Positions 30,332-40,108 are shown, counted from the first letter of the stretch. The stretch: DNA of 64,000 nt from Candidatus Protistibacter heckmannii (GCA_025050535.1 JALBVF010000010.1:1-64000); one strand, 5' to 3'. Notes: a model not told the origin generated them from the letters alone. Made by a program: numbers and translations.

Positions 30332-31294
30332 TCATTTGTCCGGGCGGCGCTTGCGCGCGGTGTCGAGCGCTTCGCAGATTTCCGCCGCGCCCTGCAGGAT
30401 GCGCGGACCGGGGCGGTTGATCAGATCGGCGTTGACGGAGAACAGGTTGTTGCGCTTGACGGCGGTGACGCACGGATAGGCCTGCCACATCTCCAGGCCG
30501 GTTTCGCTGCGGTCGCTGTGCTTGCCGGTGATGATGGCTTCCGGGTTGGCGCCGATCACGGCCTCGGGGTCGAAGGTGGGCGCAGTGGTCTGCAGACTGG
30601 CGAAGATGTTTTCGCCGCCGCACAGGCGGATCACGTCGCTGACCATGTGCGTGCCGTTGAGCGTGTAGAGCGGGCGGTTCCAGACCTGGTAGAAGACGCG
30701 CACCGTGGGCCGGCCGCGGTATTGCGCCTGAAGGGCGTCGTACTGGCGGCGGAAGTCGGCGCCGGCCTGGCGCGCCTGGGCTTCGACGCCGAGCAGCATG
30801 CCGAGGCGCGCATAGGCTTCGGGGAAGTCGGCGAGCTTGTGCGGCTGGCTGTAGAAGAAGGGGATGCCGAGGCGGCGGATCGGCTCGAGCTGGCGCTCGG
30901 CCGATCCATGCAGCCAGACAACGAGCAGGTCAGGCTTGAGCGCGAGGAGTTTCTCGAGATCGATGCGGCTGTTGTCGGAGACGCGCGGGATGCTCTTGGC
31001 GGCTTCGGGGAAGTCGCTGTAGTTGGCGACGCCGACGATCTTCGCCCCCGCGCCGATGGCGAAGAGCATTTCAGTGACGTGGGGCGCGAGGCTGACCACG
31101 CGCTGCGCGGGGCGCTCGAGCTTGACGGTGTTGCCTTCGTCGTCCTTGACTCTGACAGCGGCGGAGGTGGGGGTGCAGAGCAGGCCGGCGCTGAGGGTGA
31201 GTAGGGCGAGGGCGGCGGTCAGGCGTGGGGAACGCGGTTGCGGATGCAGGTGCGAGGCGCTTGCGGCGCGGGTGTGTCGGGTCATGGTGTGCAT
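30332..31294 (-). CDS. btuF: BtuF-like periplasmic cobalamin/corrinoid-binding protein
   Basis: Class III binding protein for the BtuCD transporter. About 320 aa from ATG 31294 with a long N-region and signal peptide ([14 protein letters not shown]), then [24 protein letters not shown] and [41 protein letters not shown] and NRPGPRIL. The start could be one of several Met codons; ATG 31336 would overlap cobC. It lies between cobQ and cobC in the cobalamin operon. No lesions. Confidence 0.82.
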   Translation of the reverse strand: MHTMTRHTRAASASHLHPQPRSPRLTAALALLTLSAGLLCTPTSAAVRVKDDEGNTVKLERPAQRVVSLAPHVTEMLFAIGAGAKIVGVANYSDFPEAAKSIPRVSDNSRIDLEKLLALKPDLLVVWLHGSAERQLEPIRRLGIPFFYSQPHKLADFPEAYARLGMLLGVEAQARQAGADFRRQYDALQAQYRGRPTVRVFYQVWNRPLYTLNGTHMVSDVIRLCGGENIFASLQTTAPTFDPEAVIGANPEAIITGKHSDRSETGLEMWQAYPCVTAVKRNNLFSVNADLINRPGPRILQGAAEICEALDTARKRRPDK

Positions 31295-31332
31295 GGGCTG
31301 TGCGTCTGTCTCGATCTTTTGGGGGCGTCTGC

Positions 31333-32343
31333 TCAAGAGGCCGCCTGTCCCAGCGCGCTTGGCGCGTGTGGTGCAGTCACGTCCGCGCCGCCGAGGACGG
31401 CTTCGAGGGCTTGCGCGAGGCGGATGCTGTGGGCCGCCGAGCCGGCGGGGAAAAGGCGGGGCCAGATATGGCGTTCAGCCATGCGCGCCTGGAAGTCCTC
31501 GGGCGCGAGGGCCATCGTGCGCGCAGGCCACCATTGGAAGAGCGGCGTGCAGGCGCTGCGCAGGCCGTGGCCAGCGAGCAGCGCCTGCAGGCGATGGCGA
31601 GTCGCAGTCTGCCAGGCAGCGTCGGCGAGGGCCGCCGCGCAGATGTCCTGCGCCGGGCCGCTGATCTGCCAGGGGCCGAGCGCCTCGGCGAGCGCGCCGA
31701 GCAGTTCGGTTTGCGCGCAGACGAAGCTCAGGCGCAGGCCGGCGAGCCCGAAAAATTTCCTCACCGAGCGCAGCACGATCAGGCCGGGCGGGCCGGCGCG
31801 CGGCGCGATGCTCGCGGCGGGATCCGTGTCGGCCCATTGCAGCAGGCGTTCGGGCGCGATGCGCGTGCCGCTGGGGTTGTTGGGATTGCAGACGACGAGG
31901 ACGTCGAAGCCGCGCAGATCGAGGCCATGTGTGGCGGCGGCATTGGTGGCGTTTTCGGCGTCGAGGGAGATGCCGGCGGCGCTCGGCGCGGATAAAGAGC
32001 CGAGCACGATCTCCTGCACCGCATGCCCGGCCTGTTTCCACCAGTGCGCGTATTCGCCATAGGTGGGCGCGGCGATGGCCACGCGCGCGGGCTCGCGCAG
32101 GCGCGGCAGGGCCTGGATGTCGGCCTGGGTGCCGGCGACGGGCAGCAGATGCGGCTCACAATAGCAGGCGCGCGCGGCGGCGAGCAGCGCCTGGCTCGGC
32201 TCAGGCAGGCGGTGCCAGGCGGCGTCGGCGAGTGCGGGCGCGGGATAGGGATGCGGATTGATGCCGGTGGACAGGTCGATCCAGCCGTCCCGGCTGCCGC
32301 CGTGGATAGCGATGGTTTGCGCGAGGTTGTCGCCGTGGATCAT
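31333..32343 (-). pseudogene. cobC: CobC/CobD threonine-phosphate decarboxylase with internal deletion
   Basis: PLP-dependent aminotransferase-fold enzyme making aminopropanol phosphate for the nucleotide loop. Visible: HGGSRDGWIDLSTGINPHPYP, VCNPNNPSGTR, and the PLP Lys in LRSVRKFFGLAGLRLSF. The segment that normally follows NPNNPSG, with the PLP-ring Asp (V-D-E-A-F), is gone: AASIAPRAGPPGLIVLRS runs straight on, so about 20 residues are deleted in frame. The open frame therefore looks intact but should be inactive. ATGA overlap with cbiB upstream. Confidence 0.8.
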
Positions 32344-33219
32344 GGGCACAGGGAGGCGTGGAGCATGGCGGGGCCGCCCGCGTGCGGCAGCGCCAGGATC
32401 AGCGCGGCGACCGCGACGGCGCCGGCCCACAGCAGGGCGCAGAGGGCGACCAGGAGCCAGGCGCCAGGCGCGGCCGATGTCGCGGGCCTCGGGTGCGCGG
32501 CCTTCGCCCAGGTGCGGGCGTATTTCCTCGACGCTGTCGTAGACCGTGCTGCCGCCGAGCTCCAGGCTGAGCGCGCCGGCGCCGGCGGACATGGCGGGGC
32601 CGCCGTTGGGGCTGGGCCAGGCGCGCGCCTGGGTGCGCCAGCAGTGCAGCGTGAGGTGCGTCCTGCCGACGAGCGAATAGGAGAGCGCGGTGAGGCGCGC
32701 CGGCACGAAGGCGAGCGCGTCGTCGATGCGCGCCGCCGCGACGAGGAACCAGAAGAGCGCGCCGAAGACGGCGTCGTTGCCGTTTTCGAGCAGGGATTCG
32801 ACCGCCGCCTTGGCGATCTCAGGCGGCGCAGCCTGCTGCGTGTCGCGGCTGACGATGCGCCCGGCGAACGCGCGTGCTTCGTCGAGCTGGCCGTCCTCGA
32901 GCGCGAGTTCGACGGGCCGGGTGTGGTCGCGCAGGCTGCGCAGGCCCAGGCCGAAGTAGAGCAGCAGCGCATGCAGCGGCCAGGCGGGGAAGAGGCTGTC
33001 GCGCGTGGCGAGCCAGGCGAGCAGGCAGAAGGGGAGGACGGCGAGCGTCCAGGTGAGAAGGCCGCGCAGGACAGCGGTGGAAGCCGGATACGCGGAGGCG
33101 GTGGAAGAGGCGGAGGCGCCTGCAGGCGCATGCGCCGGATTCAGGCGCCGCTCCAGCCACGCGGTGAGCCTGCCGAAGCCCACGAGCGGATGCCAGCGGC
33201 GCGGCTCGCCGAGCAGCAT
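32340..33219 (-). pseudogene. cbiB: CbiB/CobD adenosylcobinamide-phosphate synthase, shortened and frameshifted
   Basis: Integral membrane enzyme that attaches the aminopropanol arm to cobyric acid. MLLGEPRRWHPLVGFGRL starts at ATG 33219, sharing a base with the cobU stop (TGATG); the usual first 15 or so residues (first half of helix 1) are missing. ALEDGQLDEAR, VESLLENGNDAVFGALFWF and GRTHLTLHCWRTQARAWPSPNGGP are typical. A frameshift at about 32470 moves the last helix (LLWAGAVAVAALILALP) to another frame that ends at 32340. Confidence 0.8.
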
Positions 33220-33677
33220 CAGGCGGGCCTCTTGATCGGCATGCCCAGGCCGGCCGCGACCCACCATGCGCTCTCGCAGCGCTTGGCGGTCTCCTGGTTG
33301 AGGCGGCCGGATTCGTCGACGAACCAGCGGTTGACCGCGCCCATGGGCACGACGCCCAGGCCGACTTCGTTTCCGACGAGGATCCGCGGCGCATCCTCGC
33401 CCGCATCTTCGCCCGCATCTTCGCCCGCGTTCTCGTCAAGGCTGGAGAGGAAGGCGGCGCGTTCGGCGGCGAAGCGCGCGGGCGCCTCGATGGGGCCGTG
33501 CTCGGGAAATTCTTCCCCACCGCTGAAGATCAGATTGGTGAGCCAGACGGTGAGGTAGTCGACGAGCACGACGTGGCCGTGGCGGCGGCGCGCGCGGATG
33601 GCCGCGCCGAGCGCGAGGGATTCGGTGTAGCGGCTTTTTTCGGAGCGGGCGCCGCAGAGGATCAGGGTGGCGCTCAT
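33219..33677 (-). pseudogene. cobU: CobU/CobP adenosylcobinamide kinase remnant with internal deletion
   Basis: Bifunctional cobinamide kinase/guanylyltransferase. The P-loop reads GARSEKSR where GxRSGKSR is usual, a Gly-to-Glu change in the nucleotide loop. About 45 residues normally between the P-loop and VLVDYLTVWLTNLI are missing. NEVGLGVVPMGAVNRWFVDE and GRLNQE, the conserved C-terminal blocks, remain. An Ala-Gly-Glu-Asp repeat (12-bp unit, about three copies, near 33388-33425) lies in the middle. Fused in frame with cobB upstream, which has lost its stop. Confidence 0.75.
33388..33425. repeat. 12-bp tandem repeat inside cobU
   Basis: Three near-perfect copies of a 12-bp unit (cgcccgcatctt-like) encode Ala-Gly-Glu-Asp repeats on the minus strand. 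In-frame unit length means copy-number change would not shift the frame. Confidence 0.7.
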
Positions 33678-34983
33678 CATGGCGCCCGGAGGGGAGGTTG
33701 GCTTGCGTGCATGCCTGCATTGTCTCCGAACCCAGCCGCCGGCTTCGGCGGCGCCGAAGAGCGGGGCCGTCGCCTGTGGGCTGTATGGGAAATAGGCATG
33801 AAAATACGAGGCGGTGAGGCTGCCGTCGCGGTAGACCGGCTCGCCCTGCGCGCCGCTCGGATTCTTGAGGGCATGCGCGACCGGCTCAGGTCTGGCTGCG
33901 AAGGTGGAGTAGTGGAAGGCGTGGCCGCGCAGTTCGAGCCCGGGCCGCGCATCGACGCACCAGACCTGCGGGCCGAGGGCCGCGAGCCGCTTCTGCATGT
34001 GCACGTGGCCAGGCAGAAGGCCGGCCATGGATGCGCCGCCGATGTCCTGGGCGAGCGCCATCATGCCGCCGCATTCGGCGAGGATGGGCCAGCCGGCGCG
34101 ATGCGCGTCGCGGATCGAGGTGCGCCAGTTCGCGGCCTGGGAGAGCGTCTGCGCATGCAGCTCGGGATAGCCGCAGGGCAGCCAGACGGCGTCGGCGCGC
34201 GCGGGCACGGGCGCGTCGGCCAGCGGCGAGAAGAAGACGAGCTCGGCGTCGAGTTCGCGCAGGCAGCCGAGGTTGTCGGGATAGTGGAAGGCGAAGGCGG
34301 GGTCGCGGGCGACGGCGACAGTCTTGCCGGCGAGCAGGCGCGGGACCGGCGGCAGGGCCGCGTCCCCGGGAGCGGGCGCGAAGATGGGCAGCTCGTTCCA
34401 GAAGGCGTCGTCGATGCGTAGCGCGGTGGCCTGTTTGCCGAGGCTGCCGGCGAGCGCGACGCCCTTGCCGGAGCGGGCGGCGGTCTGCGCGAAGGTCTGG
34501 GCCACCATCTCTTCATAATGCGCGCTGGCGACGCGGTTGGCGATCACGCCGGCGAGCTGCACGGGGCCGTGCTCGCGCAGGCCGAGCGCCACGGCGGCGG
34601 CGGTCTGCGCCATGGCCGAGACGTCGAGCACCGCGAGCACGGGCAGGCCGAAGGCGTGGGCGAGGTCGGCGCAGGAGGGCTGGCGGTCGTAGAGGCCCAT
34701 GACGCCTTCGACGAGCACGGCGCGGCAGCGGGCTTCGCCGACCATCCACAGGTCGAGCGTGAGCACCGGGCCGCCGCAGGCGCGCGTCAGCACCATCGGA
34801 TCGAGGAAGTCGGGCCCCGTCTTGAAGAGAAGACGCGCACGCGCTTTCCGGCGCGCGCGAGCTTGCGCACCAGCGCGGCGGTGAGACGGTGGTCTTGCCC
34901 TGGCCCGAGGTGATGGCGCTGATCAGGAGCGCCTTGGCGCCGGTCTGCGCCTGGCCGGATGCGGCGTTGTCCTGGGCGTGCAC
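33678..34983 (-). pseudogene. cobB: CobB cobyrinic acid a,c-diamide synthase, frameshifted, no own stop
   Basis: Glutamine amidotransferase of corrin synthesis. From GTG 34983: [15 protein letters not shown] (P-loop), then two small indels near 34880 and 34800 before KTGPDFLDPMVL. The remainder is open: EGVMGLYDRQPS, GVIANRVAS, ECGGMMALAQDIG with the nucleophilic Cys, and SYFHAYFPYSPQATAPLFGAA near the usual end. No stop follows; the frame reads on through about 20 extra residues into cobU. The start lies inside the 3' end of cobT, which implies a former overlap or a deletion that removed cobS from between them. Confidence 0.82.
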
Positions 34984-34997
34984 ATGCGTGGCGGCGG

Positions 34998-36027
34998 CCT
35001 CAAGGAAGACTTTTCGCTGACGCCGGCCGAGGTGAAGGAGGCCATCTCGTTGAGGAAGGCGGCGGAGCGCACGAGCGGATAGGCCAGGGCCGCGCCGGTG
35101 CCTTCTCCCAGGCGCAGATCGAGTTCGAGCAGGGGCTGCGCGCCCAGGTGCGCGAGCACGGCCTTGTGGCCGTTATCATGTGAACGGTGCGAGAACACGC
35201 AGTAGCCGAGCACGGCCGGGCTGAGCTTGGTGGCGACGAGCAGGGCGGAGGTGGCGATAAAGCCGTCGACGAGGATGAGCATGCGCCGCGCCGAGATAGG
35301 CGCCGGCCATCATGGCGATTTCGAAGCCGCCGAAGGCTGCGAGAGCATCGAGCGGGGACTGCGCCTTGGCGTGCAGATCGAGCGCGCCCTGCAGCACCTG
35401 GAGCTTGCGCTGGACGCCGGCCGCGAGCGGCAGGCCGCCGAGCCAGCTTGCGAGGCAGGCGGCCGAGGAGTTGTTGGCGATGCCCATCTCGCCGAAGCCG
35501 ATGACGTTGCGGCCGCCGCGCGCATGGCTGGCGGCGACCTAGACGCACGCCGCGAGCGCCTGCGAGGCTTGCTGGGGCGTCATCGCGGGCTCTTCGGCGA
35601 AGTTGCGCGTGCCGGGGCCGATGGCGTTCATCAGATAGCCGGCGTGGTGGCGGGTGCCGGCGCTGGCGAGCGACGGGATCTTGCGGGCGATGCCGGCGTT
35701 GACCACCTGGAGGATCAGGCCGTTGGCGCCGGCAAAGGCATTGATGGCCACGCCGCCGCCGAGGAAGTTGAGCACCATCTGCACAGTGACTTCCTGCGGG
35801 AAGGCGGACACGCCGGCGTGCGCCACGCCGTGGTCGCCGGTGAAGACGATGATGGTGAGGCGCTCGAGCGCGGGCGAGAGCGTCTGCTGCACGAGGCCGA
35901 GCTGAAGGGCCAGGGCTTCGAGGCGGCCGAGGCTGCTCTGGGGCTTGGTCTTCTGGTCGATCTTCTGCTGGAGCTGGGTCTGCAGGGCGAGGTCGAGCGG
36001 GGCGATGTCGGGTGTCTGAAAACGCAT
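34998..36027 (-). pseudogene. cobT: CobT nicotinate-nucleotide:DMB phosphoribosyltransferase, TAG and frameshift
   Basis: Activates 5,6-dimethylbenzimidazole for the lower ligand of cobalamin. The first 162 codons (KTKPQSSLGRLEALALQLG, VFTGDHGVAHAGVSAFPQEVT, GTRNFAEEPAM) end at TAG 35539-35541; the frame continues with NVIGFGEMGIANNSSAA and [15 protein letters not shown] frameshift at about 35290 precedes [19 protein letters not shown] and [18 protein letters not shown], which holds the catalytic Glu. Two lesions in an otherwise full-length gene. Confidence 0.88.
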
Positions 36028-36057
36028 GGTTTTTTGCCTGGGTATGTGCCTGGGTGC

Positions 36058-36696
36058 TTACCATTCGACGCCGGCCTGCGCGGTGACGCCTGCGGCGAAG
36101 GCGTGCTTGACGACTTGCATTTCGGTGACGGTGTCGGCGGCCTCGATCATCTCGGGCGGCGCGCCGCGGCCGGTGACGACGACGTGCTGCATCTCGGGGC
36201 GGGACTGGATGTCGGTGATCACGGTCTGCACGTCGAGGTAGCGGTATTTGAGGGCGATGTTGAGTTCGTCGAGCACCACCAGGCCGACGGCCGGGTCGCG
36301 CAGGAAGCCGCGGGCGGTTTCCCAGGCGGCCTGGGCCTTGGAGATGTCGCGTTCACTGTCCTGGGTCTCCCAGGTGTAGCCCTCACCCATGGAATGGAAG
36401 CTGACTTCGCCAGGGAAGCGGCGCAGGAAGATTTCCTCGCCGGTGGACATGGCGCCCTTGATGAACTGCACGACGCCGACCTTCATGCCGTTGCCCAGCG
36501 CGTGCATGACCATGCCAAAGGCGCTGGAGCTCTTGCCCTTGCCGTTGCCGGCGTTGACGATGAGCACGCCGCCGGTCAGCGTGGCCTTGGCGATCTTGCC
36601 GTCGACCACGGATTTCTTGCGCCGCATGCGTTCGCGGTGGCGTTCGTTGATGCCGTCGTCGGCCGCATCCTCGGCGTTGGATTCTTTGTCGTTCAT
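36058..36696 (-). CDS. cobO: corrinoid adenosyltransferase CobO (CobA/BtuR)
   Basis: Transfers the adenosyl group of ATP to cob(I)alamin and precursors. 212 aa: N-terminal helix RHRERMRRKKSVVDGKIA, P-loop NAGNGKGKSSSAFGM, VGVVQFIKGAMSTGEE, GLVVLDELNIALKYRYL and the ending VKHAFAAGVTAQAGVEW. Normal length, no lesions. It starts inside the btuD stop region (36693-36696, ATGA overlap) and lies 31 bp before cobT. Needed for both salvage and synthesis, consistent with its preservation when de novo genes decay. Confidence 0.93.
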   Translation of the reverse strand: MNDKESNAEDAADDGINERHRERMRRKKSVVDGKIAKATLTGGVLIVNAGNGKGKSSSAFGMVMHALGNGMKVGVVQFIKGAMSTGEEIFLRRFPGEVSFHSMGEGYTWETQDSERDISKAQAAWETARGFLRDPAVGLVVLDELNIALKYRYLDVQTVITDIQSRPEMQHVVVTGRGAPPEMIEAADTVTEMQVVKHAFAAGVTAQAGVEW

Positions 36697-37523
36697 GCCT
36701 TGTTTTCCAAAACGGGTTCGTCGTAGACGGGGACGAAGATGCACCGCCCCGCGTGTTCGATGGCCTGCACGCGGTGGCCCAGGCATTCGCCCAGCCGCCG
36801 CGCCTCGAGGATTTCCGCGGCGGGGCCGGCGAGCCAGCAGCCGACTTCGAGCATCAGCAGGGCGTGGGTGGCGGCCGCAGCGGCGAGGTTGAGGTCGTGG
36901 CTCACGAGAACGACGCCGCGTCCTTCGTTGCGCAGCGCGTTGGTGAGCCGCTGCAGGCCGATCTGGTGGGCGAGGTCGAGCGCGGCGGCGGGTTCGTCGA
37001 GCAGGAGCAGGGGCGCGTCCTGCGCGAGCAGAGCGGCGATGGAGACGCGCTGGCGCTCGCCGCTGGAGAGGCTGCGCACGTCGCGCCGCGCGAGTTCGGC
37101 GACGTCGAGGCGGCGCAGGCAGCGCATGGCGGCTTCGATGTCCTCGGGCGCGTCCCAATAGCCGGACTGCTGCTGGTGGCGCGCGGCGAGCACAGTGTCG
37201 AGCGCGCTGTAGCCGAAGGCGTCGGCGCGGCCCTGAGGTAGATAGGCGCAGAGCCGGGTGCGCTCGGCCAGGGGCACGGTGTGCAGCGGCCGGCCCGCGA
37301 GTTCGACGCCGCCGCCGGTCGTGTCGCCGAGGCCAGCGAGGGCACGCAGCAGGGTGCTCTTGCCGGCGCCGTTGCGGCCGACGACGGCCCAGCATTCGCC
37401 GGGGCCGACCTGCCAGTCGAGCGCACGGAGCAGGAACTTGCCGCCGACTCCGAGGCTCAGGCCGCGGGTGGCGATGAGGGGGGGCGCGTCCGTCCTCGGG
37501 TTGGCGAGGCTGACGAGGCTCAT
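36693..37523 (-). CDS. btuD: cobalamin/iron-type ABC transporter ATP-binding protein BtuD
   Basis: 276-aa FecCD-type ATPase: Walker A VVGRNGAGKST, Q-loop YLPQGRAD, signature LSSGERQRVSIAALLAQ, Walker B LLLLDEPAAALD and switch His in LVSHDLN. The start overlaps the btuC stop by 4 bp and its stop overlaps the cobO start, so it is tightly coupled. Energises corrinoid import through BtuC with BtuF as receptor. Intact. Confidence 0.9.
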   Translation of the reverse strand: MSLVSLANPRTDAPPLIATRGLSLGVGGKFLLRALDWQVGPGECWAVVGRNGAGKSTLLRALAGLGDTTGGGVELAGRPLHTVPLAERTRLCAYLPQGRADAFGYSALDTVLAARHQQQSGYWDAPEDIEAAMRCLRRLDVAELARRDVRSLSSGERQRVSIAALLAQDAPLLLLDEPAAALDLAHQIGLQRLTNALRNEGRGVVLVSHDLNLAAAAATHALLMLEVGCWLAGPAAEILEARRLGECLGHRVQAIEHAGRCIFVPVYDEPVLENKA

Positions 37524-38686
37524 CGCGCACCTCTTCTGACCTGATGCAGCTGCAGCAGGAAGGTGGGCACGCCGATTAGCGCGGTGATGACGCCCACGGG
37601 CAGCTGCTGCGGGGACAGGACGGTGCGCGCGGCGGTGTCAGCGAGGGTGAGGAAGACGCCGCCGGCCATGGCGGCGGCGGGAAAGAGCAGGCGGTGGTCG
37701 GGGCCGAGTGCGAAGCGGCAGGCATGCGGCACGATCAGGCCGATGAAGCCGACACTTCCCGCGCCGGTGACCGCGCAGGCGGTGGAGAGCGCCGCGCCGA
37801 GGAACAGCCCGAGGCGCAGGCGGCCGACGGCCACGCCGAGGGAGGCGGCGGTCTCGGCGTACATGGCGAGCAGATTTACGGCGCGCGCGTTGCGCAGGCA
37901 GAAGACGAAGACGAGCAGCAGGGCGGCCCAGGGCAGCGCGCGGGCCTGCGCGCCGGCGAGGTCGCCGATCATCCAGAAGACCATGCCGCGCAGTTTGTTG
38001 TAGGGGGCGATGGAGAGGATGAGCGCGATGAGCGCGGAGCAGCCCGCGGCGAGGATGACGCCAGTGAGCAACAGCAGGGGGGCGCTGCCGGCGGCGGCGC
38101 GCAGGTCGCGGTGGGCGAACAGGAGCAGCAGCAGCGAGACGGCGGTGGCGCCGGCGAAGGCCGAGGCGTCGACGATCCAGCCGGCGGCGGAGAGGAACAT
38201 GGCGGCGAGGGCGCCGACGGAGGCACCGCCGGAGACTCCGAGCACGTAGGGATCTGCGAGCGGATTGCGCAGCAAGGCCTGCATCATCGTGCCCGCGAGG
38301 GCGAGCAGAGCGCCGGTGGACCAGGTGGCGAGCGCGCGGTGCAGGCGCAGTTCGAGCAGGGCGGCCGGCAGGGAGCGGGTGGCCGGATCGGCGCAGGCGA
38401 GCAGTTCGCCGGTGGCGCGCCAGAGGTCGGCGGGGCTCAGCTTGACCGAGCCGATGGCGCAGGCGAGGAGCAGCGCAAGAAGAGAGAACGCGGCGATGAC
38501 CGCGAGCGTGAGCGTGGGGCGCAGCGGGGCGGGCGCACGGACCGGGGACGCTTGCGCGCTCAAGGCCGCGCCGACCGCTTGGGTTGCATGCGCCGCATGG
38601 GCTGTGGCGTCGACCCCGCCGCCGCCCGCGCCCGCCTCCACGGTCCTTGCGGACGGGGCGGCGGCAGGGCTGGCGGGCTGGGTCAT
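37520..38686 (-). CDS. btuC: FecCD-family permease BtuC
   Basis: 388-aa inner-membrane permease with about ten helices. Family motifs: LALAGTMMQALLRNPLADPYVLGVSGGASVGA, GAGSVGFIGLIVPHACRF, and the end ITALIGVPTFLLQL. A 60-residue Ala/Pro-rich N-terminal tail before the first helix is unusual for the family. Forms the channel of the cobalamin importer with BtuD and BtuF. Intact. Confidence 0.9.
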   Translation of the reverse strand: MTQPASPAAAPSARTVEAGAGGGGVDATAHAAHATQAVGAALSAQASPVRAPAPLRPTLTLAVIAAFSLLALLLACAIGSVKLSPADLWRATGELLACADPATRSLPAALLELRLHRALATWSTGALLALAGTMMQALLRNPLADPYVLGVSGGASVGALAAMFLSAAGWIVDASAFAGATAVSLLLLLFAHRDLRAAAGSAPLLLLTGVILAAGCSALIALILSIAPYNKLRGMVFWMIGDLAGAQARALPWAALLLVFVFCLRNARAVNLLAMYAETAASLGVAVGRLRLGLFLGAALSTACAVTGAGSVGFIGLIVPHACRFALGPDHRLLFPAAAMAGGVFLTLADTAARTVLSPQQLPVGVITALIGVPTFLLQLHQVRRGAR

Positions 38687-38725
38687 GGCGGCTTGGCGGC
38701 GTAGGACGGCGGGTTCAGGCCCGCC

Positions 38726-39730
38726 TCAAGGCCTGTAGCTTAGCTGGACGAAGAAGTTGGCGCCCGGCGTGGCATAGCCGCGCGCCAGTTCATAGCCTTT
38801 GTCGAACACGTTGTTCAGATGCAGCATGCCTTGCCAGTGCTTGTCGATGTCGTAGCTGGCGAAGAGGTTGGCCAGACTGTAGCCGCCCAGGGCGTTGGTG
38901 TTGGCGGTGTCGTCGTAGCGGCGGCTGGTGATCAGGAACTCCGCGCCGACGACCCAGGCGGCCAGACGGTGTTCGGCGCTGAGCTTGGCGGTCTGCTTGG
39001 CGCGGCGGATGAGCAGATTGCCGGTGCTGGCGTCGTGCGGGCTCTGGAAGTCCACGTCGGCGCGCAGCGTGGTGTTGCCAAGACCTTGCATCAGCGACAG
39101 GCCGACACCTTGCGGCACGGCGCGGTTGACGTTGTAGGCGCAACTTCTGCCGAAGCCGGAGACCGGGCAGGGCGTGGTCGAGACGATCAGGTCGGTGACG
39201 CGGCTCTGATAGGTGGTAAGGCTGGCCGAGGTTTGGTTGGCTTGGTAGCGCAGGCCGGCCTCGATGTTCTTCGAGCTCTCCGGCCGCACCGAGGTCTGGC
39301 CGAAGCTGGGGAAGTAGAGCTCGTTGAAGGTCGGGGCGCGGAAGCCCGTGCTCGCGCCGAGGGTAGCGCGCCAGGCCTTGTCGATGTCGTAGCCGTAGGA
39401 GAAGCCGCCGGTGACCTTGCTGCCGTACTGCGTGCTGTTGTCGCCGCGCATGAACAGGCTGGTGGTGCTCTGCGGGCCGCCGGTGGTGGGCATCTCGATG
39501 CCGTGCTCGAGCTGCAGCAGCTGCGTGAGGCTGGTCTGGCCAGAGCGCGCGATGGTCTCGGCGTCGATGACGGTGACGTCGGCCAGGGCCTCGGGCCGGG
39601 TCTGGGCGAGAAGCAGGGGGTGCTGGGTGGACTGCTGGGATTGCGCTTGAGACTGGGCCTGGGCGTAGGCCGAAACCGCGCAAGACAATGCGCAGGCTGC
39701 ACCGAGAAGGCGCCTGGTGCAGGATTTCAT
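38726..39730 (-). pseudogene. btuB: BtuB-like TonB-dependent receptor with large internal deletion
   Basis: Outer-membrane vitamin B12 receptor, open over 334 codons but only about half the normal length (~600). N-terminus: signal peptide and plug start (DVTVIDAETIARSGQTSLTQLL, SLFMRGDNS). The sequence then jumps at about 39430 to a late barrel strand (TQYGSKVTGGFSYGYD) and continues normally: ATLGASTGFRAPTFNELYFPSFG, NIEAGLRYQ, to the C-terminal FFVQLSYRP. Both flanks normally contain D-N-S at this point, so recombination between short repeats is likely. Preceded by a cobalamin riboswitch. Confidence 0.88.
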
Positions 39731-39744
39731 TTCCGACTCCGGTT

Positions 39745-39764
39745 GGCGTGCATCCCCGCACGCC
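39745..39764 (-). promoter_or_regulatory. hairpin near btuB ribosome site, likely riboswitch expression platform
   Basis: Perfect 7-bp stem (GGCGTGC / GCACGCC) with a 6-nt loop lies between the riboswitch aptamer and the ribosome site (CCGGAGTCGGAAATG). No T-run follows, so translational control by sequestering the ribosome site is more likely than termination. Confidence 0.5.
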
Positions 39765-39781
39765 GCGTTGGGAAGGCTCTC

Positions 39782-39985
39782 CTCCTGGGGGGAGGTCGAG
39801 CATCGCGGCCGGTATCCGGGCTTGCATCCGTGGCGGAGTCACCTTCCCATGGCCGGGGCCACAGTGGATTTTTCGACGACGGCTTCCGCCCTGGGGCGGA
39901 GGATGCTTACCGTTGCGGGGACAGCACAGGTTGGGATCTATCCCTCCTGTTTCCTGTTTACCCCTCCGAGGAGGGAACCAACGAC
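39782..39985 (-). promoter_or_regulatory. cobalamin riboswitch (AdoCbl-type)
   Basis: The minus-strand leader of btuB contains conserved blocks of the cobalamin aptamer in order: the GGTTCCC..GAGGGG start stem, GCTGTCCCCGCAACGGTAA, CACTG followed by GGGAAGG, and the B12 box AAGCCCGGATACCGGCC (39808-39824). It lies 50-250 bp before the btuB start. Cobalamin binding should reduce expression of btuB and the downstream operon. All core blocks look intact although btuB is not. Confidence 0.95.
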
Positions 39986-40108
39986 GGCGAGACTATACCA
40001 TCGAAAGAAAAATCATTTAATAGTTGCGAAGAAAACTATTTAGTTTTATAATAATAAAATTATTTATAAATGCATCTATTTAAACAGCGCTGCGCTGGCC
40101 TGCGTGCT

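Noticed and set aside
33388-33425. Short tandem repeat as a possible CRISPR
   Set aside because: 12-bp units without spacers inside a coding frame; no cas genes in the window.
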